From Stenotrophomonas acidaminiphila (GTDB lineage: Bacteria; Pseudomonadota; Gammaproteobacteria; Xanthomonadales; Xanthomonadaceae), in assembly GCA_002951995.1 (NCBI GenBank), contig CP019797.1:1844501-1908500 (forward strand): a stretch of 64,000 nt of DNA, written 5' to 3'. The position numbers and the translations under genes were made by a program. Shown here one piece after another: positions 19,180 through 29,034 of the stretch. The first letter of the stretch is position 1. Each line of letters opens with the position of its first letter. A model generated the notes under the pieces. That model saw nothing but the letters and a program-made list of their open reading frames with translations, made no database searches and was not told where the DNA came from.

Positions 19180-20690
19180 GCCTGGAACGCATCGTCGACG
19201 TCGACCGGGCGCCCCTGCTTTCCATCGTGGTGCTGGTCTACAACACCGCGCCGTACCTGCCCGAATGCTTCGACTCGCTGCTGCAGCAGGACTACCGCGA
19301 CATCGAGATCATTGCCGTCGACGACGGCAGCAGCGACGACAGCCTGGCGATCTGCCGCGCCTACGAGGCGCGCCACCCGAACTTCCGCTGCATCGGCAAG
19401 CACAACGAAGGTGGCGCGGTTTCTGGCAACCTCGGCGTGTCGCTGGCGCGCGGGCGCTACGTGGCGCTGGTCGACTCCGACGACGTGGTCACCCGCGATG
19501 GCTACCGCCTGCTGATGGAACAGGCGCTGCAGGCCGACGCCGACATCGTCATCGGCCGTGCGGCACGACTGCAGGATGGCAGGCTCTCGTCGGTGGCCTT
19601 CCTGTATGAGCCGTATGTCTGGTCGCGGCGCCGCCGCTTCGATTCGGTGACCGAGTTCCCCGACGTCATCCACGACTGCTTCTACTGGAACAAGGTATTC
19701 CGCACCGCGTTCCTGCGGGAGCACGGACTCGGCATGGTGCCGGGCCTGCTGTATGCGGACCGCCCGTTCGTGCACCGCGCCTACTGGTACAGCCGGCGCA
19801 CGGTGATCATTCCCGAGCTGGTCTACCACTGGCGGCGGCGCCCGGAAGGCGCCACGGCCTCCATTTCGCAGAACATCCGCCAGGCCGACAACTTCATTGA
19901 TCGCATTCATTCGATGAAGCTGGAGTGGCATGACTTCGACGACGTCCCGGAAGCGGCCGGCTACCGCCGTGCGATCGCCGTGGCCAACCTGCAGCGTGCG
20001 CTGCACGCCGCGCCGGGCATCGTGGCATCTCCGACCTTTCGCAGGGTATTCATCGAGCAGATGCAGGCACTGCTCGCACTGTATGGCGAGCTGGACTGCC
20101 GGGCGCTGGGGGCCAGGCGCTGCCTTTACCTGGAGCTGATCAGGCGCGGCGAGGTCGAAGCCCTGTGCTTCCTGCTCGGCGTGACCAGTGAACGGGGCTG
20201 GATCGCGGAAATCGACGGCGCCTGTTACTGGAAGCAACCGTTCCTGGACAACCCGGAGGTCCCGCTGCCGCGGGCCGCCATGCGCCTGGAGTTCCCCAAC
20301 ATCGGCTTCTTCCGCCTGCGCGACATCTGCCTGGGCGAGGACAGCCTGGACCTGACCCTGGACCTTCATGACCGCATCATGGAAGGCTGCGCGGTCTGGT
20401 TCGAGCTGCATTCGATCCAGGGCGAAGGCAGCTGGGAGTTCCAGCCGGAAGGGCGGATCGGCGAGCACCGCTGGCGCTACCGGCTGGACCTGCGGGGCCG
20501 CGAATGCAGGCCAGGCAGCCTGTACGGGCTGGTCCTGCACTATCGCACCGGTGACGGCATCCACGGCCGCTACCGCATCGGTCCGGCGATGGCCCCGCCC
20601 GGATGGCCCGCCTCGCTGCCGCTGCGCTCATCGCTGGGCAGCCTGATGTTCTCGCCGGAGGCCGGCGGCCTGGGCCTGGCCGTCAACTGA
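19176..20690 (+). CDS. Family 2 glycosyltransferase
   Basis: 504 residues. The N-terminal ~240 residues are a GT-A fold inverting glycosyltransferase: LLSIVVLVYNTAPYLPECFDS, AVDDGSSDDSL for nucleotide binding, and the DxD-type LVDSDDVVT for metal. The C-terminal ~250 residues have no motif I recognise; they look beta-rich (ELHSIQGEGSWEF) and may bind substrate or tether the enzyme. There are no membrane segments, so it acts in the cytoplasm on a soluble sugar, lipid or protein acceptor. The start overlaps the preceding stop (ATGA). It ends the first half of the block; a new sigma-54 promoter follows 15 bases after its stop. Confidence 0.88.
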   Translation: MSLERIVDVDRAPLLSIVVLVYNTAPYLPECFDSLLQQDYRDIEIIAVDDGSSDDSLAICRAYEARHPNFRCIGKHNEGGAVSGNLGVSLARGRYVALVDSDDVVTRDGYRLLMEQALQADADIVIGRAARLQDGRLSSVAFLYEPYVWSRRRRFDSVTEFPDVIHDCFYWNKVFRTAFLREHGLGMVPGLLYADRPFVHRAYWYSRRTVIIPELVYHWRRRPEGATASISQNIRQADNFIDRIHSMKLEWHDFDDVPEAAGYRRAIAVANLQRALHAAPGIVASPTFRRVFIEQMQALLALYGELDCRALGARRCLYLELIRRGEVEALCFLLGVTSERGWIAEIDGACYWKQPFLDNPEVPLPRAAMRLEFPNIGFFRLRDICLGEDSLDLTLDLHDRIMEGCAVWFELHSIQGEGSWEFQPEGRIGEHRWRYRLDLRGRECRPGSLYGLVLHYRTGDGIHGRYRIGPAMAPPGWPASLPLRSSLGSLMFSPEAGGLGLAVN

Positions 20691-20705
20691 CCGGCGCCGC
20701 GCCCC

Positions 20706-20720
20706 GGCACGGGAGTTGCA
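20706..20720 (+). promoter_or_regulatory. Sigma-54 promoter of the glycan block, second half
   Basis: GGCACGGGAGTTGCA with GG 20706-20707 and GC 20718-20719, ten bases apart; only the leading T of the consensus is missing. Predicted start near 20731, 41 bases before the aminotransferase ATG. A small palindrome GTCAACTGAC lies just upstream (20682-20691). Confidence 0.8.
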
Positions 20721-20771
20721 TGTTCCCGCACGCCGGCATTCCGCCGACGCCATGCCCCCGGCCCGCCCGCG

Positions 20772-21902
20772 ATGATCCCCAAGAAGCCGACCCCGGTCAC
20801 CAGCCCGCTGCTGCCCCCGCTGGAAGAGTTCGTGCCCTACCTGGAGCGGATCTGGGAGAGCCGCATCCTGACCAACGGCGGCAGCATGCACCAGGCGCTG
20901 GAGAAGGCGCTGTGCGCCTACCTCGGGGTCGAGCACATCGCGCTGTTCGCCAATGGCACGCTGGCGCTGGTCACCGCCCTGCAGTCGCTGCGCATCACCG
21001 GCGAGGTGATCACCACGCCGTACTCGTTCGTGGCCACCGCCCATTCGCTGCTGTGGAACGGCATCAAGCCGGTGTTCGTGGACGTCGACCCGGTCACCTT
21101 CAACCTCGATCCGGCCCGGATCGAGGCCGCGATCACGCCCCAGACCACGGCCATCATGCCGGTGCACTGCTATGGCACGCCCTGCGACGTGGACGCCATC
21201 GGCCGCATCGCCGACAACTACAACCTGCGGGTGATCTACGACGCCGCGCATGCCTTCGCGGTCGGCGACACCCGCGGCAGCGTGCTGCGGCACGGCGACC
21301 TGTCGGTGCTCAGCTTCCATGCCACCAAGGTATTCAACACCTTCGAGGGCGGCGCCATCATCTGCCCGGACGCGCGCACCAAGCAGCGCATCGATCACCT
21401 GAAGAACTTCGGCTTCGTCAACGAGACCACCGTGGTGGCGCCTGGCATCAACGGCAAGATGAACGAGGTCAGCGCCGCGTTCGGCCTGCTCCAGCTCAAG
21501 CACATCGACCGTGCGCTGGAACGTCGCGCCGCGATCGACGCGCTGTACCGCCAGCGCCTGGCGGGCATCGCCGGCATCCGGTGCCTGGCACGGCCCGCGG
21601 ATGTGCGCCACAACCACGCCTACTTCCCGGTGCTGGTGGGCGACGACTACCCGTTGCAGCGCGACGAGCTTTATCACCTGCTTCGCGCCGAACACATCCT
21701 GGTGCGGCGCTACTTCTACCCGCTGATCAGCGAGTTCCCGATGTACCGCGGCTTCGCATCCGCGGCGCCGGACAACCTGCCGGTGGCGCACGCCGCCGCC
21801 CGCCAGGTGCTGTGCCTGCCGATCCACCCGGACCTGTCCGATACCGAAGTCGGCCGGATCTGCGAGCTGCTGACCGCGCATGCGCGGGTCCGCGCCGCGT
21901 GA
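20772..21902 (+). CDS. DegT/DnrJ/EryC1-family sugar aminotransferase
   Basis: 376 residues, the normal length for this PLP enzyme family, which transfers an amino group to a keto sugar nucleotide. PLP-binding features are visible: FANGTLALVTALQSL, TPYSFVATAHSLLWNG, VIYDAAHAFAV (Asp pairing with the PLP nitrogen) and the Schiff-base lysine in SFHATKVFNTFEGG. Start ATG 20772 gives MIPKKPTPVTSPLLPPLEEF and lies 41 bases after the predicted transcription start. VioA, a relative, makes the amino sugar of some flagellin glycans, so the product here is probably an amino sugar for the same glycan. The specific sugar cannot be told. The next gene starts 17 bases on. Confidence 0.9.
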   Translation: MIPKKPTPVTSPLLPPLEEFVPYLERIWESRILTNGGSMHQALEKALCAYLGVEHIALFANGTLALVTALQSLRITGEVITTPYSFVATAHSLLWNGIKPVFVDVDPVTFNLDPARIEAAITPQTTAIMPVHCYGTPCDVDAIGRIADNYNLRVIYDAAHAFAVGDTRGSVLRHGDLSVLSFHATKVFNTFEGGAIICPDARTKQRIDHLKNFGFVNETTVVAPGINGKMNEVSAAFGLLQLKHIDRALERRAAIDALYRQRLAGIAGIRCLARPADVRHNHAYFPVLVGDDYPLQRDELYHLLRAEHILVRRYFYPLISEFPMYRGFASAAPDNLPVAHAAARQVLCLPIHPDLSDTEVGRICELLTAHARVRAA

Positions 21903-21918
21903 TGCGAGGCCGGCCGTG

Positions 21919-23181
21919 ATGCCTGCGTGGCTGGGGGTGCCGCTGCTGCTGGCGTGGCGGCTGCTGGACCTGCTGGTGCCCAAGCGCCGCGACCATTGGG
22001 CGTTCTTCGACCATCCTCTCAAGCCGGGCCAGTTCATCGAGAACGCACGCGCGGTCTTCGAGCAGGTAAAGGACGACCCGCGGGTGCACTGCCGGGTGTT
22101 CGTGCGCGGTGGCCAGCGGCCCCTGGACGTGAGCGAGCACGCGCACGTGCGCGTGCTCCGCCTGGACTCGCCGCGGGGGCTGTGGGCGCTCGCCCGCTGC
22201 GGCGTGCTGCTGCTGACCAATTCCACCGCGCTGGACATGTCGCTGGCCTGGCGCAACGGCGGCTACGCCGCGCCACGGCCGTGGCTCCGGCGGCGCGTCA
22301 CCGTCAACCTCTGGCATGGCATTCCGCTGAAGCGGCTGTTCGCGCTGGCCAACCCGGACCAGCGCCAGCATGGCGACCGCGACCGGCACCGGCGCCGCGA
22401 ACGCCGCTTCTACACCGGGCTGGTCGCGTCCTCGACCATCGACGCGCACGCGATGGCGGCGATCTTCCATCCGCTGCCCCCGACCAACGTCTGGGTTACC
22501 GGGCTGCCGCGCAACGATTTCCTGCGCATCGCCGAGGACGCACTCCCCGCCGGCCTGCGCGACGAGCTCGCGCGCGTGCGGGCGCTGCGCGGCCGTCGCC
22601 GGCTGGTGCTGTACGCCCCCACCTACCGCGATGCCAGCGTCGCCGCCGAGCGCAGCTACCGCTTCAGCGATGACGAGGTCGTCCAGCTGCGCCAGGTCCT
22701 GCAGCGCCATGGCGCGGTGTTGGGGCTGCGCAGCCACTATCTGGTCAACGGCCCGGCGGCGCTGGACCCGGTGCGCCACCTCGATGGCGAGGTGCTGCTG
22801 GACCTGGGCCACGCGCAGTTCCAGGAGATCGCGCCGCTGCTGCGCGAAAGCGCGCTGGTCATCACCGACTACTCCTCGGTCTACATCGACGCGCTCTACC
22901 TGGGCCTGCCGGTACTCGGCTTCGCCTACGACCTGGAGCACTACCGCACCCGCCAGAATGGGCTGCTGTATGACCTTGACCTGGCGTTTCCCGGGCCGAT
23001 GACCACGACCTTCGCGGGGCTGCTGGCCGCGCTGGATGCCGTGCTGGCGCAGCCGCAGTACCACCCCGACGAACGCTACCTCACCGCCCGCCGCCTGTTC
23101 TTCCAGCACCTGGACGCCGACAACTCGCGGCGCGTGGTGCAACGGATCCACGCCGCGGTCGCCGCAAACCACCCCGCCTGA
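21919..23181 (+). CDS. CDP-glycerol glycerophosphotransferase-family protein, second copy
   Basis: 420 residues from ATG 21919. The N-terminus has a hydrophobic segment (GVPLLLAWRLLDLLV) that may attach it to the membrane. The family hallmarks follow: VNLWHGIPLKRLFAL around residue 130 and VITDYSSVYIDALYLGLPV around 315, with LRSHYLVNG between. The domain is the same as in the protein at 15390 but the two are clearly diverged. Enzymes of this family transfer glycerol-phosphate or ribitol-phosphate from a CDP donor to a glycan or lipid; the donor could be made by the cytidylyltransferase at 14938. The stop overlaps the next start by one base (TGATG). A longer upstream start would overlap the aminotransferase. 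Confidence 0.85.
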   Translation: MPAWLGVPLLLAWRLLDLLVPKRRDHWAFFDHPLKPGQFIENARAVFEQVKDDPRVHCRVFVRGGQRPLDVSEHAHVRVLRLDSPRGLWALARCGVLLLTNSTALDMSLAWRNGGYAAPRPWLRRRVTVNLWHGIPLKRLFALANPDQRQHGDRDRHRRRERRFYTGLVASSTIDAHAMAAIFHPLPPTNVWVTGLPRNDFLRIAEDALPAGLRDELARVRALRGRRRLVLYAPTYRDASVAAERSYRFSDDEVVQLRQVLQRHGAVLGLRSHYLVNGPAALDPVRHLDGEVLLDLGHAQFQEIAPLLRESALVITDYSSVYIDALYLGLPVLGFAYDLEHYRTRQNGLLYDLDLAFPGPMTTTFAGLLAALDAVLAQPQYHPDERYLTARRLFFQHLDADNSRRVVQRIHAAVAANHPA

Positions 23182-26100
23182 TGCCCATGAACCCACTCCC
23201 TTCCACTGCTCCGCTGGTCAGCGTGGTGATACCGGCCTACAAGGCCCGCTGGCTGCCGCAGGCGCTGGAAAGCGTGCGCCGGCAGACCCATCGCCCGCTG
23301 GAGGTCGTGGTCTGCGACGATTCGGCAACGGGCCACGTGCAGGCCGCAGTGGAGGCCTTCGCCGCGCGCGCGGACTTTCCGGTGCGCTACGCGCGCAACC
23401 CCGAGCGGCTGTGGGAAATGCGCAGCACCGCGCGCGCGATCGGCCTGGCCGAGGGTGAGTACATCAAGTTCCTGCACGACGACGACGTGCTGCACGAGGA
23501 CTGCATCGCCACCCTGCTGGAGTCGTTCGCGCAGGTTCCCGGCCTGGCGCTGGCGACCGCCCGCCGGCGGCTCGTCGACGAGGCCGGGATGCCGCTGCCC
23601 GATGAACTGCCCACGGCGTTCCCGGCCGACCATGACGTATGCATCGACGGCCGCGACCTGATCGACTTCTTCGCCGACCACACCCTCAATTTCCTCGGCG
23701 AGCCCAGCGTGGCCCTGTGCCGGCACGCGCCCCTGCTGGCGATGGGCGACCAGCTGGCCGTCCTCGACGGCGTCCGCATCGCCTGGCTCGCCGACCTGTC
23801 GCTGTACGTCAAGCTGCTGCGGCACGGCGCGGTGGCGATCAGTGCCCGGCCGCTGGTCGACTTCCGCATTTCCCGCCAGCAGTTCAGCCAGCGCGGGCGT
23901 GACCAGCCGGGTATCGCCGACGACTGGCACGAGACGTTCCGCCAGGCGCTGCGGCGGCTTGGCTGGTACCGCGGGGCGACACCCGGCAGGTGGCCCTGGC
24001 ACCGCTGGACGGCAGCCAGCCCGCGCGGAAGGTCGATCTGCCGCAGGCACTGGAACAGGCCCTGGCCATCGCCCAGGCGCGCTGGCCGCTGCTGGACTGG
24101 CAGGCACGGCGCCGGCTCACCGCCGCGCAGTGGCGGGCCCTGCAGGCCAGCCTGCGCCGCCTGCCCCGGCCCTGCCTGGAGATCGCCATCCGCGCCGGCG
24201 GCCAGTCCGCCGCCGACCTGCGGCGCACGCAGGCCAGCGTGGCCCGATACGCCACCGCCGACGATGCGATCCGCGGCTGCGTGATCGGCGCGCCGCCGTC
24301 CGCGGCGGCGGGTCGCGTGCGCACCCGCTACCTTGCCGCGGACACGGCGGTGGACGAGGTGCTGCGGACCAGTCCGGCCCAGTGGGTCCTGTTCGTGGAT
24401 GCCGGCACCGAGTTCCATGTCTTTGGACTGGACCGGCTGCTGGTCGAACTCGCGCGCAGCGACGCGGCGGTGCGCGCCCTCTACGCCGACGAGTGGCACC
24501 AGGATGCACGCGGCGACCTGGCACCGGCGCTGCGCCCCGACCTCAACCTCGACCTGCTGCTCGGCAACCCGGCGATGCTGGCCGGGCACTGGGTGTTCCG
24601 TCGCGAGGCGGTGCTCGCCGCCGGCGGTTTCGACGCCGGGGCCGGCGACGCCGCGGAACTGGACCTGATCCTGCGCCTGGTCGAGCACGGCGGCCTGGAC
24701 GGCATCGCCCACCTGCCCGAGCCGCTGCTGACCTGCGCGCCGCCGCGCCTGGACCGGCTTGCGCAGCAGCGCGCCATCCGCCGCCACCTGCACGCGCGCG
24801 GCTATCCCGGCGCGACACTGGAAAGCGCCGGCGACGGGCTGTACCGCATCGACTACGGCCACGACCGGCAACCGCTGGTTTCGATGGTGCTGGCGGTCGC
24901 GGCGGACACCGCGCTGGCCACGCTGGAACGCTGCGTGGTGTCGTTGCTGGAAAAGACCGCGTATCCGAACTACGAGCTGCTGCTGGTCGACAACGGCGCC
25001 GGCGCCGACGTCCGCCAGTGGATGCAGCAGGTGGAGGCGCTGGCCGCCGGCCGGGTGCGCGCGTTCGCCTTCGATCCGCCACTGGCCCATGCCGCGGCCT
25101 GCAACCTGGCCGCCAGCCAGGCCGCCGGCGAGTTCCTGCTGTTCCTGCGTCCGCAGGTAGCGGCGCTGCAGCCGCAGTGGCTGCACGCGCTGCTCAACCA
25201 CGGGCTGCGTCCGGAAGTGGGGATCGTCGGCGCCAAGACCATCTCCGCCGACGGCACGGTCACCCACGCCGGGCTGGTGCCCGGGCTGCTGTGCAGTGGC
25301 GGCCGCGCCTTCGCCGGCTCGCCGATGGACGCGCCCGGCTACATGCACCGGCTGCAGGTGGCGCAGGACTATTCGGCGGTCGCCGACAGCTGTCTGCTGG
25401 TCGGCACCGCGCTGTTCGCCGAGCTCGACGGTTTCGACCATGCCGCCTTCGCCGACGAAGGCGCCGACGTCGACCTGTGCCTGCGCGCGCGCCAGCGTGG
25501 TTACCTCACGGTATGGACGCCGCACGCGCTGCTGCTGCATTCGGTGGCGGCCGCACCGCTGCCGGCTACCGCCACCGATGCGCTGCTGGAACGCTGGCTG
25601 CCGGCGCTCGCGCACGACCCGGCCTACAACCCCAGCCTGCGGCTGGACGTGGCCGGTGGCTTCCGCCTGGGCGAATCGGACTTCTCCTGGCAACCGCTGC
25701 CGTGGCGGCCGATGCCGCGCGTGCTCGCGCACCCGGCCGACCCCTGGGGCAGCGGCCAGTACCGGGTGATCCAGCCGTTCGAGGCGCTGCGCGCCGCCGG
25801 CCATGCCGAGGGCGCGCTCTACGCCACGTTGCTGGACCCGGTCGAACAGGCCCGCATCGATCCCGACGTGGTGGTGCTGCAGCGCCGGATTTCCGACGAG
25901 GACCTGGAACGGATGCGGCGCATGCCGCGCTTCTCGAAGGCGCTCAGGATCTACGAACTGGACGACTACCTGCCGAACCTGCCGGCCAAGAGCGCGCACC
26001 GCGAACACATGCCGCGCGACATCCTGCGCACCCTGCGCCAGGCGTTCGCGCGGGTCGACCGGGTGGTGGTCTCCACCCCGGCGCTGGCCGAGGCCCTGGC

Positions 26101-26698
26101 CGGCCTGCACCCGGACATCCGCATTGCCGGCAACCGGCTGCCGCCGGGCTGGTGGCGCGGGCTGCCGGCGCCGCGCCGCGGCAGCGGCCCGCGTCCGCGG
26201 GTCGGCTGGGCCGGTGGCGTGGGCCATACCGGCGACCTGGAGATGGTCGCCGACGTGGTGGCCGAACTGGCACGCGAGGTGGACTGGGTGTTCTTCGGCA
26301 TGTGCCCGGAACGCCTGCGCCCGCACGTGGCCGAGTTCCATCCCGGCGTCGACATCCAGGCCTACCCGCGCTACCTGGCCCGTCTCGACCTGGACCTGGC
26401 GATCGCGCCGCTCGAGCAGAACCGCTTCAACGAATGCAAGAGCAACCTGCGCCTGCTGGAGTACGGCGCCTGCGCGGTGCCGGTGGTGTGCAGCGACGTC
26501 GGTCCCTACCGCGACGACGCGCTGCCGGTGACCCGGGTGCGCAACCGCCACCGCGACTGGGTCGGGGCGATCCGCGAGCAGCTGGCCGACGCCGGCGCGC
26601 GTGCCACCGCCGGCGACGCGCTGCGCGCGGTGGTGCACCGCGACTGGATGCTGGCCGACGCCGGGCTGGCGCAGTGGCAGGCGGCCTGGCTGCCCTGA
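23181..26698 (+). CDS. Very large multi-module glycosyltransferase (frameshifted at 23973-23976)
   Basis: About 1172 residues once one G is restored in the GGGG run at 23973-23976; that joins LGWYRG to GDTRQVALAPLDG without a gap. Module 1 (~10-235) is a GT2 domain (VSVVIPAYKARWLPQALES; KFLHDDDVLHED). Module 2 (~300-545) resembles a GT2 half (WVLFVDAGTEF; LYADEWHQDARGDL; PDLNLDLLLGN). Module 3 (~565-800) is another GT2-like domain (LVSMVLAVAADT; YELLLVDNGAGA). Module 4 (~850-1165) is GT-B/GT4-like (RVGWAGGVGHTGDLEMVADV; APLEQNRFNECKSNLRLLEY). Such chained transferases build short oligosaccharides, and large multi-domain enzymes glycosylate flagellin in Pseudomonas and Xanthomonas. That role is inferred here from the place in the flagellar cluster and the sigma-54 promoter. 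Confidence 0.82.
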
Positions 26699-27015
26699 AC
26701 TGCATTGCCCCCGCCCGGCGCCGGTTTCCCGGCTGCTGATGCCCGCCGCCGGGCGGCACGCCGGCGGGCTCTCCCGCGCCTCGACGGCAGCGGCCAACGG
26801 GCGGCCGGCGGTGGCGGCATCCGCCGCCCCGGGCCCGCCATCGCCCCGGCCCCTGCCGCAGCGTCACCATTCCCGGCGTCACCGACGGAAAACCGTCGCC
26901 GGGGCCGCGGCCCGCCCCGCCGTCACATGCTTCCCGCGGGTTTTCCCGCCGTTCCGGTTCCGGCACGCGACTTGCACATGAACAGGCAGTTCTCCCCTGT
27001 CCCGGAACCTTGTCG
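26699..27015. other. Intergenic region upstream of fliE (317 bases)
   Basis: No gene is supported. It contains GC-rich inverted repeats (GCCCGCC 26741-26747 with 26763-26769, no T-tract), a perfect small hairpin CGACGG-AAAA-CCGTCG at 26883-26898, and the sigma-54 promoter of fliE at 26962. The small palindrome lies 64 bases upstream of the promoter, where an enhancer-binding activator such as FleQ could sit. Confidence 0.7.
26962..26976 (+). promoter_or_regulatory. Sigma-54 promoter of the fliE operon
   Basis: GGCACGCGACTTGCA, GG at 26962-26963 and GC at 26974-26975. Predicted start near 26987 gives a 29-base leader to the fliE ATG at 27016. Confidence 0.85.
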
Positions 27016-27378
27016 ATGTCCCACTCCGTCAATTCCATCCTTTCCCAGATCCGCAGCTACCAGACCCAGGCGAGCCAGTCGTTGCCGGCCGCCGACGTCG
27101 CGCGCAGCAACGCCATCGACGGATTGGCCGGGGTCCGGCCCGCCACCGCCCCGGTGGCCAGCTTCACCGACACCCTGCAGGGCGCGCTGGCCGACGTGAA
27201 TCGCGCCCAGCAGGTCTCCGGCGCGCTGGCCGCTGCGTTCGAGCGCGGCGAACCCGGCGCCGACCTGGCCAAGGTCATGGTCGCCTCCCAGCAGTCCCAG
27301 CTGGCGTTCCGCGCCACCGTGGAAGTCCGCAACCGTCTCGTCCAGGCTTACCAGGACGTGATGAACATGCCGCTGTAA
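27016..27378 (+). CDS. fliE: Flagellar hook-basal body protein FliE
   Basis: 120 residues. FliE joins the MS ring to the rod. The family end is clear: ADLAKVMVASQQSQLAFRAT and VRNRLVQAYQDVMNMPL. ATG 27016 (MSHSVNSILSQIRSY) is preferred over TTG 27010 because it has GGAA at a fitting distance and matches the family start. It is the first gene of the fliE-fliK operon, directly after a sigma-54 promoter; fliF starts 14 bases downstream. Confidence 0.96.
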   Translation: MSHSVNSILSQIRSYQTQASQSLPAADVARSNAIDGLAGVRPATAPVASFTDTLQGALADVNRAQQVSGALAAAFERGEPGADLAKVMVASQQSQLAFRATVEVRNRLVQAYQDVMNMPL

Positions 27379-27391
27379 GGAACCGGTCGCC

Positions 27392-29034
27392 ATGGCACTC
27401 GCGCTGTCCAAGGATTCACTCAATTCGGAAAAGGCCGGGGCCTGGTTCGACCGGCTGCAGAGCCTGCAGATCACCCGCCGGCTGGGGTTGATGGCGATGA
27501 TCGCCATTGCCGTGGCGGCCGGCCTGTTCGTGTTCTTCTGGGCGCAGAAGCCGCCGATGGCGCCGCTGTACACCGGTCTTGACCAGAAGGCGACCGCCGA
27601 GGCGACCGACCTGCTGCGCGCCGCGCAGATCCCGTTCGAGCTGGACGCGGCCACCGGCGCCATCAGCGTGCCGGAAAAGAACATCCACGACGCCCGGCTC
27701 AAGCTGGCCGGCTCCGGCCTGACCGACAGCGGCCGGCTCGGCTTCGAGCTGATGGAGCGCGACCCCGGCTTCGGCGTCAGCCAATTCATGGAAAACGCGC
27801 GCTACCAGCACGCGCTGGAAACCGAGCTGGTGCGCACCATCACCACCCTGCGTCCGGTGCGCGACGCGCGCGTGCACCTGGCCATTCCCAAGCCCAGCGC
27901 GTTCACCCGCCAGCGCGACGTCGCCAGCGCCTCGGTGGTGCTGGAACTGCGTCCGGGCCAGCAGCTGGAGCGCAACCAGGTCGATGCGATCGTGCACATG
28001 GTCGCGTCCAGCATCCCGGACCTGGCCCCGGAGCGGGTCACCGTGGTCGACCAGAGCGGGCGCATGCTGACCATCGCCGACCCCAACAGCGATGCGGCCC
28101 TGAACGCGGCGCAGTTCGACCAGGTGCGGCGCCTGGAGACCTCCTACAACCAGCGCATCCGTGAGCTGCTGGAGCCGATGACCGGCCCCGGCCGGGTCAA
28201 CCCGGAAGTCAGCGTGGACATGGATTTCTCGGTCACCGAGGAAGCGCGCGAGCTGTACAACGGCGAACCGCAGAAGGTGCGCAGCGAGCAGATCAGCGAG
28301 AACACCACCACCACCCAGGGCCCGCAGGGTGTGCCCGGCGCGGCCAGCAACACCCCGCCCGGCCCCCAGGCCGCGCCGGCCACCGCCGCCACCCGAGCGA
28401 AAGCAGCAAGAACGCCACCCGCAACTACGAGCTGGACCGCACCCTGCAGCACACCCGGCAGCCCGCCGGGCGGGTCAAGCGGGTGTCGGTGGCGGTGCTG
28501 GTCGACCACGTGCCGCGTGCCGGCAGCAACGGCAAGATCAGCGACCAGGCGCTCAGCACCGCCGAGTTGACCCGGGTCGAGGCACTGGTCAAGCAGGCGG
28601 TCGGCTTCGACACCGCGCGCGGCGACACGGTATCGGTGATGAACGCGCCGTTCGTGCGCGATACCACGCCGGACGAACCGATCAAGTGGTGGGAACTGCC
28701 GCAGGTCCGCGACGGCCTGCGCCTGGTGCTGGGTGCGGTCGTGGTGCTGGCACTGCTGTTCGGCGTGCTGCGCCCGGCGCTGCGCCAGATCGCAGGCCCG
28801 CCCAAGGCGCTGCCCGGCCCGGACGAGGATCCGCTGCGCGCCGACGTGCACCTGGTGGACAACGCCGACGGCCTGCCCGGGCTGGCCAACGACCACCTGC
28901 AGCTGGGGGGCGCCGCGCCGCTGGCGTTGCCGCTGGATGCCTACGAGGAACGCCTGCGCATGGCGCGCGAGGCAGTGCGCTCCGATTCCAAGCGCGTCGC
29001 CCAGGTGGTGAAGGGATGGGTGGCCAATGACTGA
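27392..29034 (+). CDS. fliF: Flagellar MS-ring protein FliF (frameshifted near 28392-28394)
   Basis: About 547 residues after repair. FliF forms the MS ring in the inner membrane, the base on which the flagellum is built. The first membrane segment is at ~35-55 (LGLMAMIAIAVAAGLFVFFW); the periplasmic ring-building motifs follow (ARYQHALETELVRTITTL; NQVDAIVHMVASSIPDL); the second membrane segment (LVLGAVVVLALLFGVL) and the FliG-binding tail (VAQVVKGWVAND) are at the end. The frame breaks in the variable Pro/Ala-rich stretch: adding one C at 28392-28394 gives ATPSESSKNATRNYELDRT. The exact site could be slightly upstream in other C runs. FliF is indispensable, so an assembly error is likely. 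The end overlaps fliG. Confidence 0.93.

Noticed and set aside
23387..26797. Long minus-strand open frame of over 1100 codons opposite the large glycosyltransferase
   Set aside because: In DNA this rich in GC the antisense frame is often open by chance. Its translation is low-complexity and lacks motifs, while the plus strand carries clear glycosyltransferase motifs.
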